A DNA stretch of 61,338 nt from Myxococcales bacterium. GTDB taxonomy: Bacteria; Myxococcota_A; Polyangia; Palsa-1104. Below are positions 35,472 to 43,452 of this stretch, in pieces (the stretch's first letter is position 1; each line of letters starts with the position of its first letter). The stretch spans positions 1-61,338 of the forward strand of contig PNAM01000062.1 of NCBI GenBank assembly GCA_003170275.1, read 5' to 3'. The notes under the pieces were generated by a model. The model searched no databases, was not told the origin of the DNA, and saw nothing but the letters and a program-made list of their open reading frames with translations. The position numbers and the translations under genes are program-made.

Positions 35472-37226
35472 ATGATTACCGAGAAGGTGCTCTTTTTCTC
35501 GCCCCACGCGGCCATCTGGGTGCACGCCTTTCCCGAAGCGCTGGTGGCCGACGCGGTTCGCTCGTGCGGCGGCGAGGTCGTCTATGTCACCTGCGACGGC
35601 GCGCTATCTTCGTTCTGCCTTCCGATGGCGGCGCGGGGGCTGCGCGTAGAGAGCCCGTCGCAGGAGAAGTCCCGGGTCTGTCTCGAGTGCCATCAGAACC
35701 GCGACTGGATTCGGCGGGAATTCGCTTTTCCCGGTTACGACTTCGATTCCGTCCTGGATGCCACCGATCTGCGCCAGATTGACGCGCTCGTCGCCACGCT
35801 GCGGCGGGAAGACCTCGACTCGTTTGAAGTGGACCGCGTCAAGGTCGGCCGGGCCGCATTGTACGAGTTCCTGATCCAGAAGAAGAAGATCGAGCTGGGC
35901 GAGGACGACTGGACGCTGTTCCGCCCACGGCTGGTGAACGCGCTGCGCTCGCTGTTCGCGGCCAGGCGGATTCTCGATCGCGAGAAACCGTCGCGTATCG
36001 TCATGTACAACACCTTGTATTCGGTGAACGCCGTGTGGCGCGCGCTGGCCGAGGAACGTGGCGCGCTGGTGTACTTTCTCCACGCGGGAATGGGTCTCAC
36101 CAACCGTCTCCAGACCTTGATGGTGGGTCGCAATTCTCCCCTGGCCTGGCAGTATCGTCTGGTCTCCGAATGGTCTCGCTATCGGGATATTCCCTGCAAC
36201 CAAGAAGAGCTCTCGGCGGTGACCGATCATTTTTACGAGCTGTTCCGGGGAACCAACGTCTTCGCCTATTCGGCGCCGAAATCCCGCACTGCTGACGACT
36301 GGCGCACCCGGTTCGAGATTCGCCCCGACCAGAAACTGGTCGTGGCCATGATGAGCAGCTATGACGAGTACATCGCGGCACGGGCCATCGATGAGGTCCC
36401 ACCTGAATCCGAGTTTCTCTTTCCCAGCCAGCTCGAATGGATTCGGGCACTGGTTGAATGGTTCAAGACCCGGCCTGAGCTGTTTCTCCTGATTCGCGTC
36501 CATCCTCGTGAATTTCCCAACAAGCGCGAGGCGACCAAATCGGCCCACGCGCTCCTGCTCGAACGAGAGTTGGCCGTATTGCCGCCGAACGTCCGCGTGA
36601 ATTGGCCATCTGACCAGATCTCGATCTATGACATCGCGGAGCACGCCGACGTGATGCTCAATGCCTGGTCGACCGCCGGAAAGGAAATGGCGCTGCTCGG
36701 TCTGCCGGTGGTCGTCTACTGCCCCACGCTGCTGCTCTATCCCGCCGATTTGAATCATGTTGGCCTTACCCACGACGCCTATTTCGCCGCCATCGAGGTT
36801 GCCCTCAGCGAGGGATGGAGCTTCGAGCGCACGCGCAAGGCCTATCGATGGTGTGTTCTCGAAAACGTTCGCTCCGTGGCCGACATCAGCGACGGTTTCG
36901 ATTACTCCGAGACGCCGGCCCAATCCCTACGCCAGCAAGCGCGCGGACTCCTCTTTCTGGTTCCGGGTACGCGACAGGCACGGGATCTCGCGCGCCGGCC
37001 ACGCGTCTTGCGAGAACAGCATCGCCTGGGAGAAATGATCCTCGCCGGCAAGGAGAGCTGGCTCGATGTGCCCCCGGAGCCGCGCGAGGAAGTGAGCGAA
37101 GCCACCGAAACCGCCGCGCTTCGCCATGAGATTCGCCGGCTGATGCAGGCGCTCTATCCAGGGGCCCAGGGCGCGCCGTCCCCTGGAAGCTTGCGGCAGC
37201 GGCTCGAGTCGGTGGCATGGGCCTAG
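35472..37226 (+). CDS. Capsule-synthesis-like GT-B protein
   Basis: The 584-residue cytoplasmic protein has a Rossmann-like N-terminal part (LFFSPHAAIWVHAFPEALVAD; then a Cys/His spot VCLECHQNRDW near 73) and a C-terminal part with IRVHPREFPNKREATKS near 336, VNWPSDQISIYDIAEHADVML near 376 and WSTAGKEMALLGLPVVVY near 399. That combination of HPRE, a Ser/Asp-rich loop and a GKEMALLGLP helix recalls the capsule (Kps-type) and CDP-glycerol-transferase-like GT-B families. It may carry out a glycosyl or phosphoglycosyl transfer. Base composition is clearly less GC-rich than the flanking genes. The next gene overlaps it by ten bases. Confidence 0.65.
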   Translation: MITEKVLFFSPHAAIWVHAFPEALVADAVRSCGGEVVYVTCDGALSSFCLPMAARGLRVESPSQEKSRVCLECHQNRDWIRREFAFPGYDFDSVLDATDLRQIDALVATLRREDLDSFEVDRVKVGRAALYEFLIQKKKIELGEDDWTLFRPRLVNALRSLFAARRILDREKPSRIVMYNTLYSVNAVWRALAEERGALVYFLHAGMGLTNRLQTLMVGRNSPLAWQYRLVSEWSRYRDIPCNQEELSAVTDHFYELFRGTNVFAYSAPKSRTADDWRTRFEIRPDQKLVVAMMSSYDEYIAARAIDEVPPESEFLFPSQLEWIRALVEWFKTRPELFLLIRVHPREFPNKREATKSAHALLLERELAVLPPNVRVNWPSDQISIYDIAEHADVMLNAWSTAGKEMALLGLPVVVYCPTLLLYPADLNHVGLTHDAYFAAIEVALSEGWSFERTRKAYRWCVLENVRSVADISDGFDYSETPAQSLRQQARGLLFLVPGTRQARDLARRPRVLREQHRLGEMILAGKESWLDVPPEPREEVSEATETAALRHEIRRLMQALYPGAQGAPSPGSLRQRLESVAWA

Positions 37227-38803
37227 CTCCCGTCGCGCTCTTCGTCTACCGGCGGCCCGAGCACACGCGCCGGACGCTGGAAGCGCTCCTTCGGTGCAAG
37301 GAACTGGAAGGCACACCCCTCCATATCTTTTGCGACGGAGCCAAGAACCCGGCAGTCCTCGACGCGGTGAAGGAGGCCCGAAGGGTTGCGCATCACCTCG
37401 CACCCGCGTCGACGGTGTTCCACGAGCGAGCGCACAACCAGGGGCTGGCACAATCCATCATTCAGGGCACGACCGAGCTCAACAATCAGTTTGGAAAGGT
37501 CATCGTTCTCGAGGACGATCTCGAGGTCGCTCCCACGTTCCTGCGTTTCATGAATGAGGCGCTCGACCGCTATGCCGACGACCCGACCGTGATGCAGGTC
37601 TCGGGATATCAATTTCCGATAGAGCCACCGCTCGCTGAGGAAAGCGTATTTCTCTCCTTTCCGACCTCCTGGGGATGGGGCACCTGGGCCCGCGCGTGGC
37701 AGCATTTCGATCCGCAGGCCTCGGGATATGCCGCGCTGAAGCGCGAGGCCGCCTTGCGACATCGATTTGATCTCGACGGCTCCTATCCCTATTACAAGAT
37801 GCTGCAGGGACAGGTGCGAGGGGACGTCGACTCCTGGGCAATCCGTTGGCATTTGAGCATTTTCATGCGGCACGGCCTGGTGCTCTATCCGGGCCGCAGC
37901 CTGGTGCGAAATATCGGTTTCGACGGCAGCGGCACCCATGGTGCGACAGGATCCCATGTCGCAGACGAGCAGGTAGCCGGCGCCACACGGGCAGACTGGG
38001 CGATGCCGCCGGTCGCCCTGCATGAGGCCGCGCAGAAGCGCATTTTTTCACACCTCGCGGCACAGACCGCGCAAACCCGGAGTCGACGCGTGAAGGATCT
38101 CGCCGCGAAGTGGACCAAGAAGGTCTTGTCCAACCGCTTGGTGCCCACCTCGGTGCGCGCCGTCGGCACGAGCCTGCTCGCCCGCCTGGCGGGGGGAGCG
38201 TCCGATAGCGGCAGTCAGGATCTCGATCTCTACTGGGACCCGAAGATGGCCGAGATCTTGGAGACCTGGGGAATCGGCAACGCGTGGAACGAGATCCAGC
38301 TGTTGCTGGCGAACGTGCGCGGCAAAGTCGTAGATATCGCCTGCGGGACCGGCAAGGTCATGACGATGCTGGCGCCCTACCCGGCGCTCGAGGTGCACGG
38401 ATTCGATATTTCGGATTTCCTGGTTCAGAAGGCGATCGATCGCGGCATTCCGCGCGAGCGCCTGGCCGTGGCCGATGCGACAAAGACGGGCTACCCGGAC
38501 GATACCTTCGACTACGGATACTCGATCGGATCGCTCGAGCATTTTACCGAAGATGGGATCCTGAAGTTCATGGCCGAGACCCATCGGATCACCCGCCGGG
38601 CCTCGTTCCACCAGATCCCGGTCGCGCGCAGCGGCCGGAATGAAGGCTGGATGAAGACGCACCAGAGCTTTCACAACAATTCGGTGGAGTGGTGGCTGGA
38701 GCGATACCGGTCGGCATATTCCACGGTTCACGTGCTCGATTCGGCCTGGAACGACAAGATATCCGTCGGCAAATGGTTCATCTGCGTGAAGGACGGCGCC
38801 TGA
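37217..38803 (+). CDS. Fusion of GT-A glycosyltransferase (GNT-I-like) and SAM methyltransferase
   Basis: The product is 528 residues. Residues 1-~270 are a GT-A transferase: ALFVYRRPEHTRRTLEALL at the start, HIFCDGAKNP near 35, VIVLEDDLEVAPTFL near 95 with the acidic metal triplet, and SFPTSWGWGTWARAWQ near 151 as in GNT-I-like and HlpA-type bacterial proteins. After a linker rich in basic residues (~270-335), a class I methyltransferase starts: VVDIACGTGKVMTML near 371, HGFDISD, FDYGYSIGSLEHFTEDG near 432. The two activities may add and then methylate the same sugar. It overlaps the preceding gene by ten bases and is followed, after one base, by the acetyltransferase. Confidence 0.8.
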   Translation: MGLAPVALFVYRRPEHTRRTLEALLRCKELEGTPLHIFCDGAKNPAVLDAVKEARRVAHHLAPASTVFHERAHNQGLAQSIIQGTTELNNQFGKVIVLEDDLEVAPTFLRFMNEALDRYADDPTVMQVSGYQFPIEPPLAEESVFLSFPTSWGWGTWARAWQHFDPQASGYAALKREAALRHRFDLDGSYPYYKMLQGQVRGDVDSWAIRWHLSIFMRHGLVLYPGRSLVRNIGFDGSGTHGATGSHVADEQVAGATRADWAMPPVALHEAAQKRIFSHLAAQTAQTRSRRVKDLAAKWTKKVLSNRLVPTSVRAVGTSLLARLAGGASDSGSQDLDLYWDPKMAEILETWGIGNAWNEIQLLLANVRGKVVDIACGTGKVMTMLAPYPALEVHGFDISDFLVQKAIDRGIPRERLAVADATKTGYPDDTFDYGYSIGSLEHFTEDGILKFMAETHRITRRASFHQIPVARSGRNEGWMKTHQSFHNNSVEWWLERYRSAYSTVHVLDSAWNDKISVGKWFICVKDGA

Positions 38804-38804
38804 G

Positions 38805-39371
38805 ATGTTCGGCCGGCTACTCTCGACGGCTCGTCACTGGCGCAACGTCCGGGCGCTCGACGTCTGCGGACCCGGTACGCGAGTAGGCGGCAGCGTGGAA
38901 AAGCGCGGCGCCAATTCGATCATCGAGGTCGGTCGAGATTGCTTGATCGACGGGTCGCTCGTGACCGAGGCCCCCAACAGCCGCCTGCAGATCGGCTCCA
39001 ACGTCTCCATCGGCGGCGGATCGCTGTTGGCCGCGGTCCAGTCCATCCTCGTCGAGGACGACGTCCTCATTTCCTATCACTGCATCGTGACCGACAGCGA
39101 TAACCACAGCATCCGATATAGCCTGCGGAAGAACGACCTCCATGAATGGCTCGCCGGGCGTCACGATTGGAGCAAGGTGAACACCGAGCCGGTCCGCATC
39201 TGCAAGGGAGCATGGCTGGGCGCGCGGGTAATCGTCACCAAGGGCGTGACGGTGGGCGAAGGCGCCGTGTGCGGAATGGGCAGCGTAGTAACCAAAGATG
39301 TGCCGCCCTACACCGTAGTGGCGGGAAATCCGGCCCGCGTGATTCGCGAGCTTCCGCCCGGAGAGCGCTAG
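38805..39371 (+). CDS. Left-handed beta-helix acetyltransferase
   Basis: This 188-residue hexapeptide-repeat protein runs from IIEVGRDCLIDGSLV near 39 through IGSNVSIGGGSLL to IVTKGVTVGEGAVCGMGSVVTKDV near 147 and the ending VAGNPARVIRELP. A loop with YHCIVTDSDNHSIRY near 90 supplies the His used in O-acetyl transfer by the maltose/galactoside acetyltransferase group, and the WLAGRHDWSKV insertion is characteristic of sugar acetyltransferases of the WcaF/NodL kind. It lies between the GT-methyltransferase fusion and another methyltransferase with one-base and zero-base spacings, so O-acetylation of the same glycan is likely. Confidence 0.85.
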   Translation: MFGRLLSTARHWRNVRALDVCGPGTRVGGSVEKRGANSIIEVGRDCLIDGSLVTEAPNSRLQIGSNVSIGGGSLLAAVQSILVEDDVLISYHCIVTDSDNHSIRYSLRKNDLHEWLAGRHDWSKVNTEPVRICKGAWLGARVIVTKGVTVGEGAVCGMGSVVTKDVPPYTVVAGNPARVIRELPPGER

Positions 39372-40382
39372 ATGCTGCAGGCGATCCCCTGTCCGCTCTG
39401 TCACAACGACCGATCGTTCCTGCCGGTGGAAGTCACGGATCGCGACGACCATATTCGGGACTACGGCGCTCTTTACGCCGGCAAGACCCTCAGTGAATGG
39501 AAGATCTGTGGCGAGTGCGGATTCGTCCACCAGAATCCCCGCCCGACGATCGAGTCTCTGAATCGTTTCTATCAAGCGGGCAACTATCACCCTCCGGTCG
39601 AGCGAGATTTCGCCGCGCTGATGGCCTGGGCTCCCGATTATTACCGGGAGGAGGTGAGCTGGGCGATCCGCACGTCCGGTCTACAGAGAGGCAGCGTCTT
39701 CGACATCGGCTGTGGATACGGGGTCGCTCTTCATCTCTTCGAGGAGCTGGGCTGGAGCTGTTTTGGCGTCGAGCCCGACCCCGGCCAATATCAATTCGCG
39801 CGTACCAAGCTGGGCTTGACGCAGATCAAGCTCGGCATCCTCGACGCCAACTTCACGCTCGGAGAGAAGGTCGACCTGGTCTTCACACATCATGCCTTCG
39901 AGCATTTCGCCGATCTGACGAGCGTCATGTCGGGGATCAAGAAGATCTTGAAGCCCGGTGGCTATGTCTTCACGGCCGTTCCGACCTATTACGAGAACCG
40001 CTCGAGCATGTCCAAGCAGTGGATGAACTCCGCGCACTACTCTCTGTTTACCCACGGATCCCTCAATCAGTTGATGGCTCGCCACGGCTTCGAGGAGGTC
40101 CGTCACCGATACGACCATTCGGGGAGAAAACCAGATCAGTTTTGTCATCTGGCGAAATATGTCGGAGGCGAGCAAAACCCGCGCCCCTTCTACGAGCACG
40201 CTGCACACGTCGATCGATATCTCCGAGTGACGAATCCCCTCCGCAGCCTGGCTTGCTACCCATTGTACGGCGCCCTTCCCCAGCGGGCATTCGATGCCGC
40301 GCGATACCTGGGTGGGTCGGCGTCGTTGCTCGTCTCGTCGCCTCGGGAATTCTACAGGCGAGTCAAGCTGCGCCTCTCTTGA
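39372..40382 (+). CDS. Class I SAM methyltransferase with N-terminal zinc-ribbon-like part
   Basis: The product is 336 residues. An N-terminal CPLC at 7 and CGECG near 48 form a probable zinc ribbon. The SAM site is VFDIGCGYGVALHLFEELG near 109, with acidic GVEPD at the end of strand two, and FTHHAFEHFADL near 171 marks motif post I. ILKPGGYVFTAVPTY near 194 closes the core. The last 80 residues are basic. Such proteins methylate sugars or lipid-linked intermediates in polysaccharide loci. The start abuts the acetyltransferase stop. The gene ends seven bases before the stop of the convergent PhyH gene. Confidence 0.85.
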   Translation: MLQAIPCPLCHNDRSFLPVEVTDRDDHIRDYGALYAGKTLSEWKICGECGFVHQNPRPTIESLNRFYQAGNYHPPVERDFAALMAWAPDYYREEVSWAIRTSGLQRGSVFDIGCGYGVALHLFEELGWSCFGVEPDPGQYQFARTKLGLTQIKLGILDANFTLGEKVDLVFTHHAFEHFADLTSVMSGIKKILKPGGYVFTAVPTYYENRSSMSKQWMNSAHYSLFTHGSLNQLMARHGFEEVRHRYDHSGRKPDQFCHLAKYVGGEQNPRPFYEHAAHVDRYLRVTNPLRSLACYPLYGALPQRAFDAARYLGGSASLLVSSPREFYRRVKLRLS

Positions 40383-40389
40383 GCGGCGA

Positions 40390-41457
40390 CTACGAGCCGG
40401 TTTTCGGCAGGAAGAGACGGTAGACGCGCGGGTACCGACGTGCCATTGCAGCAAGCTTCTCGCTCGAGAAATGCGGAAGGCGATCGTCGGGCAGATCCGC
40501 CCCGAACGTACTATTGGCAAACTCGAGCTCGAACATCAGCCGATCGCCCTTCTGTACGTGTTTGCCCTTGTGCAGGCCCCGCGTGTCCTCCGCGATGATC
40601 GTTCCCCGCGGTCCGGTGAATTCGACGATATCCGTATTTGGAAACTGCTCCCGAACTTCCGAGTCGGTCAGGCGGGCGTAGCCACGTTTGAGCAACGCCC
40701 TGGGCGTCTTGCCGCGGCGATGCGAGCCAGGAACGAAGCAATGGGGACCGGTGCTTGGCGATACGTCCGTGAGGAGGATGAAGAACTTCAGCCATTTCAC
40801 GCGATCCATGTCGAAGTGGTAATACTGGGCAGCGGTCTTGTCCGGCTTACGCGAGAAGGCCGTGTGCCACCACATGGCGACGATATCGAGCACCGGCGCC
40901 GAGCCAAGATATTCTTGAGCGATTGCCAGCATCGAGGCATCGCTCATGAGGTCCTGCACCTCGACGTGACGGATCAGATCGCTCGGGTGATAGTCGTAGC
41001 GAATTCCGACAGGACTCTCGCGATCGTAGAGCACCCTCGCGGGCGGCGCCGGATCGGAGTCCATCGCCCGCACGCTGCACGTCGTCTCGAGCGCGATCTC
41101 CATGAGCCTGTCGCACAGCTCCGGCGCGAGTTTCTCGTCGAAGACGTGGTAGCCGTTGGTTCGGAGATCCCGAACGATGTCACGTAGCCGAGCGTCGTCC
41201 AGCCGGCCCAGAATCCCAACCCGACTGGCCAGCCGATAGCGGGGATTTGCAGCTCCGATGAACCTGGAGATGAAATCGTTCGAGTATCCTCGAGTAAAAC
41301 AGTAGAGCCCGACCATTCCCTGATAGGCGAAGCTCGGCGTTGCGCCCTTCAAGACATACACCGGCACGCCGGCGGAGAATCGGGCAACGTCGAGAGCGAA
41401 GGCGGTGAGCGGCATCAGCCCGACTTTGTCGAGAAGTGTCGCAAGCCTCCTCTTCAT
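40390..41457 (-). CDS. PhyH-type Fe(II)/2-oxoglutarate dioxygenase
   Basis: This 355-residue protein has the facial triad of the phytanoyl-CoA dioxygenase family: HFD at His214/Asp216 (in AAQYYHFDMDRVKW) and the distal His296 in EDTRGLHKGKHV. LLTDVSPSTGPHCFVPGSH lies between, as usual. The N-terminal 90 residues (hydrophobic FALDVARFSAGVPVYVL and a Tyr-rich stretch) are not part of the core and have no match I know. Oxidation of a lipid carrier, fatty acyl group or sugar in the glycan are all possible. It is cotranscribed with the GT2 gene upstream (ATGA overlap). Its codon use is more AT-tolerant than the flanks. Confidence 0.8.
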   Translation of the reverse strand: MKRRLATLLDKVGLMPLTAFALDVARFSAGVPVYVLKGATPSFAYQGMVGLYCFTRGYSNDFISRFIGAANPRYRLASRVGILGRLDDARLRDIVRDLRTNGYHVFDEKLAPELCDRLMEIALETTCSVRAMDSDPAPPARVLYDRESPVGIRYDYHPSDLIRHVEVQDLMSDASMLAIAQEYLGSAPVLDIVAMWWHTAFSRKPDKTAAQYYHFDMDRVKWLKFFILLTDVSPSTGPHCFVPGSHRRGKTPRALLKRGYARLTDSEVREQFPNTDIVEFTGPRGTIIAEDTRGLHKGKHVQKGDRLMFELEFANSTFGADLPDDRLPHFSSEKLAAMARRYPRVYRLFLPKTGS

Positions 41458-42266
41458 CGAGATGCTCCGACACGCTTCCGGCGGGCGCTCAATATCGCGA
41501 GCAGATCGTAGGCCAGCGTCAGCTTCAGCCGGTTGACCTGGTGCAGGAGCATCAGCACCGGATGCTTGCCCGCGGCAACCCTTCGGGCCGCGTCGAGCTC
41601 TTCGGTGAAGCTGCGCTGGTAGACCGCTGACGATTTGTTCTCGCCATAGCTGCGAAAGTAGGCCAGCTCGCGATCGAGGAATGCGGGGCGGCTCACCGTC
41701 GCCATGCGCACGAACAGGTGGTAGTCGAACGCGCAGTGGTAGTGATCATCGATGGGCCCAACTCGTTCGAGCAGCCGGCGCCGGAAGAACACCGCCGGTT
41801 GGCTGATGAAGTTCTCGATGAGGTAGCGCTGGTAGCTGTAGCGCTTCATCCAGAACTCTTTGTATTTCGTGACCCAGTTCTTGTGGCTCTGACCGAGTCG
41901 ATCGATGATCGGACACTTCCCGTAGAGCCATTCGACTTCGGGATGCTCCACAAAGTAGCGGCCGACCGTCTCGAGCGCCCCGGGCGCGTAGAGGTCGTCG
42001 GAGTTGATCCAGCCGATGATCTCGCCGTCGGTGCGTCGAAAACCTTCGTTGAGCGCCGCCGCCTGGCCGCCGTCCTTCTCGCTCACCCACTGGAGCCGAT
42101 CGCCGTAGCGCCGCAGGATCTCGACGGTGGCGTCGGTCGATCCGCCATCCATCACCTGGTACTGGAGCGACGGATACCCCTGGTCGAGCACGGATCGAAT
42201 GGTGTGCTCAATGAACTCGCCCTGATTATACGAGGGCGTAATGATGGACAGCGAAGGCAGCGACAT
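41454..42266 (-). CDS. GT2-family glycosyltransferase
   Basis: The 270-residue GT-A enzyme has ITPSYNQGEFIEHTIRSVL near 9, VMDGGSTDATVEILRRYG near 38 and WINSDDLYAPGAL near 86, giving the nucleotide-binding and DxD-like sites. CAFDYHLFVRMA near 185 matches the acceptor-side acidic region. The basic end (RRKRVGASR) may hold it at the membrane. It is in a leftward operon of GT2, DUF2304 and GT2 genes; its stop overlaps the ATG of the PhyH gene, and the DUF2304 gene ends four bases upstream. Confidence 0.85.
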   Translation of the reverse strand: MSLPSLSIITPSYNQGEFIEHTIRSVLDQGYPSLQYQVMDGGSTDATVEILRRYGDRLQWVSEKDGGQAAALNEGFRRTDGEIIGWINSDDLYAPGALETVGRYFVEHPEVEWLYGKCPIIDRLGQSHKNWVTKYKEFWMKRYSYQRYLIENFISQPAVFFRRRLLERVGPIDDHYHCAFDYHLFVRMATVSRPAFLDRELAYFRSYGENKSSAVYQRSFTEELDAARRVAAGKHPVLMLLHQVNRLKLTLAYDLLAILSARRKRVGASR

Positions 42267-42270
42267 GACG

Positions 42271-42666
42271 TCAACCTGCGCCGTGTGAGTCCGGCTTCTT
42301 GTCGGCCTCTTTCCGCACCCGCGTGATGCGCTCCACCTGCTCTTGCAAGATGGCCAGCTCCTGGGTCAGCACGATCGACCGCAGCTCGACGCGTGAGATT
42401 GCGACCAGTGACGACAGATGCACGATCACCATCGCGCCTACACAAACCGCAAAGATGAAGTTCGACGGCAACGCGAAACCGAGGTGCGCCGACGCCCAGC
42501 CAGTCACTCCGGGAAAGACCGCGAGCGTGGCACCGACGCCCAGCAGCATGAGAAACCAAAGACTGCCCTGGATGGTGATCCGCTCGCGCAGGACCAGACC
42601 GAGCAGCACCACCGCGATGAGGAGGCACACGGCTGCGAAGATCCAATACTGCTGAAGCTCGTGCAT
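42271..42666 (-). CDS. DUF2304-family membrane protein
   Basis: This 131-residue protein has three hydrophobic helices (ELQQYWIFAAVCLLIAVVLLG near 3-25; GSLWFLMLLGVGATLAVFPG near 33-52; NFIFAVCVGAMVIVHLSSL near 68-87), then a long soluble helix (RSIVLTQELAILQEQVERI near 96-115). That layout is DUF2304, a family regularly found next to DPM-like GT2 genes, probably as a membrane partner. Here its ATG overlaps the stop of such a GT2 gene (TGATG), which strongly supports the partnership. Confidence 0.85.
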   Translation of the reverse strand: MHELQQYWIFAAVCLLIAVVLLGLVLRERITIQGSLWFLMLLGVGATLAVFPGVTGWASAHLGFALPSNFIFAVCVGAMVIVHLSSLVAISRVELRSIVLTQELAILQEQVERITRVRKEADKKPDSHGAG

Positions 42667-43391
42667 CAACCTCCTCCCGAGGGGCGGCGGCGATTTCTCA
42701 GGTACGCGAGGATCACCGCCAGCGTCACCTTGACCATGTAGTACGGCGCCTCCAGCCGGGCGATGCTGCTCCGGCCGCCTTGCCGCGCCCGCATCATCAC
42801 CGGCACCTCGGCGATGACCAACCCGGCGGCCTCCGCCATCGCCAGTGACTCCGGCTCCGGATAGTCGTAGGGGTAGTTCTGATTGAACAGCGTGAGGGCG
42901 CGCCTGCCGTAGAAGCGAAAGCCGCTCGTTGGATCGCTCACGCGCAGGCCGAAAATCGCCAGCAACTTGGTCAGCCACCAACCGCCGAGGCGCCGCATGA
43001 CCGTGGACCGAAAACCGTCCGGGGTGAGATAGCGCGTCCCCACGATCAGGTCCGGCGCAGGGCTGGCGGCCGCCGCCTGCAGCAGCTTGGAGAGCTCCGA
43101 CGCGGGGTGCTGCCCATCCCCATCGATCTGAATGGCGCCGTCGAAGTCTTCGCGTAGCGCGATGCGCAGTCCGCACTGGACGGCGCCACCGATTCCGAGA
43201 TTGCGGCGCAGCCGGAAGACGCGCACGCCCTGCGCCTGCGCTGCGCCGGCGGTTCCATCGGACGAACCGTCATCGATCACCGCGACCTCGGCGTCGAGCT
43301 TGTTCTGGGCGACGGCCGCTCGCAACTCGCCGAGGACGTCGGGAAGCGCCCTCTCCTCGTTGTAGGCCGGCACAACGATCAGGACCCGCAT
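42666..43391 (-). CDS. GT2 glycosyltransferase, DPM/polyprenyl-phosphate type
   Basis: The 241-residue enzyme begins MRVLIVVPAYNEERALPDVL, with IDDGSSDGTAGAA near 43, RNLGIGGAVQCGLRIAL near 67, and QIDGDGQHPASEL near 93 providing the acidic metal site. SDPTSGFRFYGRRAL near 168 and a basic patch end it. This is the signature of GT2 enzymes that charge polyprenyl phosphate. The ATG at 43391 is used, since an earlier ATG adds only six residues without homology. The 61-base gap upstream carries TATAGT (minus strand) some 13 bases before the ATG, a possible -10 box without a clear -35. Confidence 0.85.
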   Translation of the reverse strand: MRVLIVVPAYNEERALPDVLGELRAAVAQNKLDAEVAVIDDGSSDGTAGAAQAQGVRVFRLRRNLGIGGAVQCGLRIALREDFDGAIQIDGDGQHPASELSKLLQAAAASPAPDLIVGTRYLTPDGFRSTVMRRLGGWWLTKLLAIFGLRVSDPTSGFRFYGRRALTLFNQNYPYDYPEPESLAMAEAAGLVIAEVPVMMRARQGGRSSIARLEAPYYMVKVTLAVILAYLRNRRRPSGGG

Positions 43392-43452
43392 CGGCCGCGG
43401 ACTATACACGAGAACGGAGCAGCGAGACCCGCTCGTTCTGCTCGGTGGAGCG

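Noticed and set aside
35604..36923. A 439-codon minus-strand frame opposite the capsule-like gene
   Set aside because: It looks fairly protein-like because the base composition is lower here, but it has no recognisable motif and the plus-strand gene has GT-B motifs and operon coupling on both sides.
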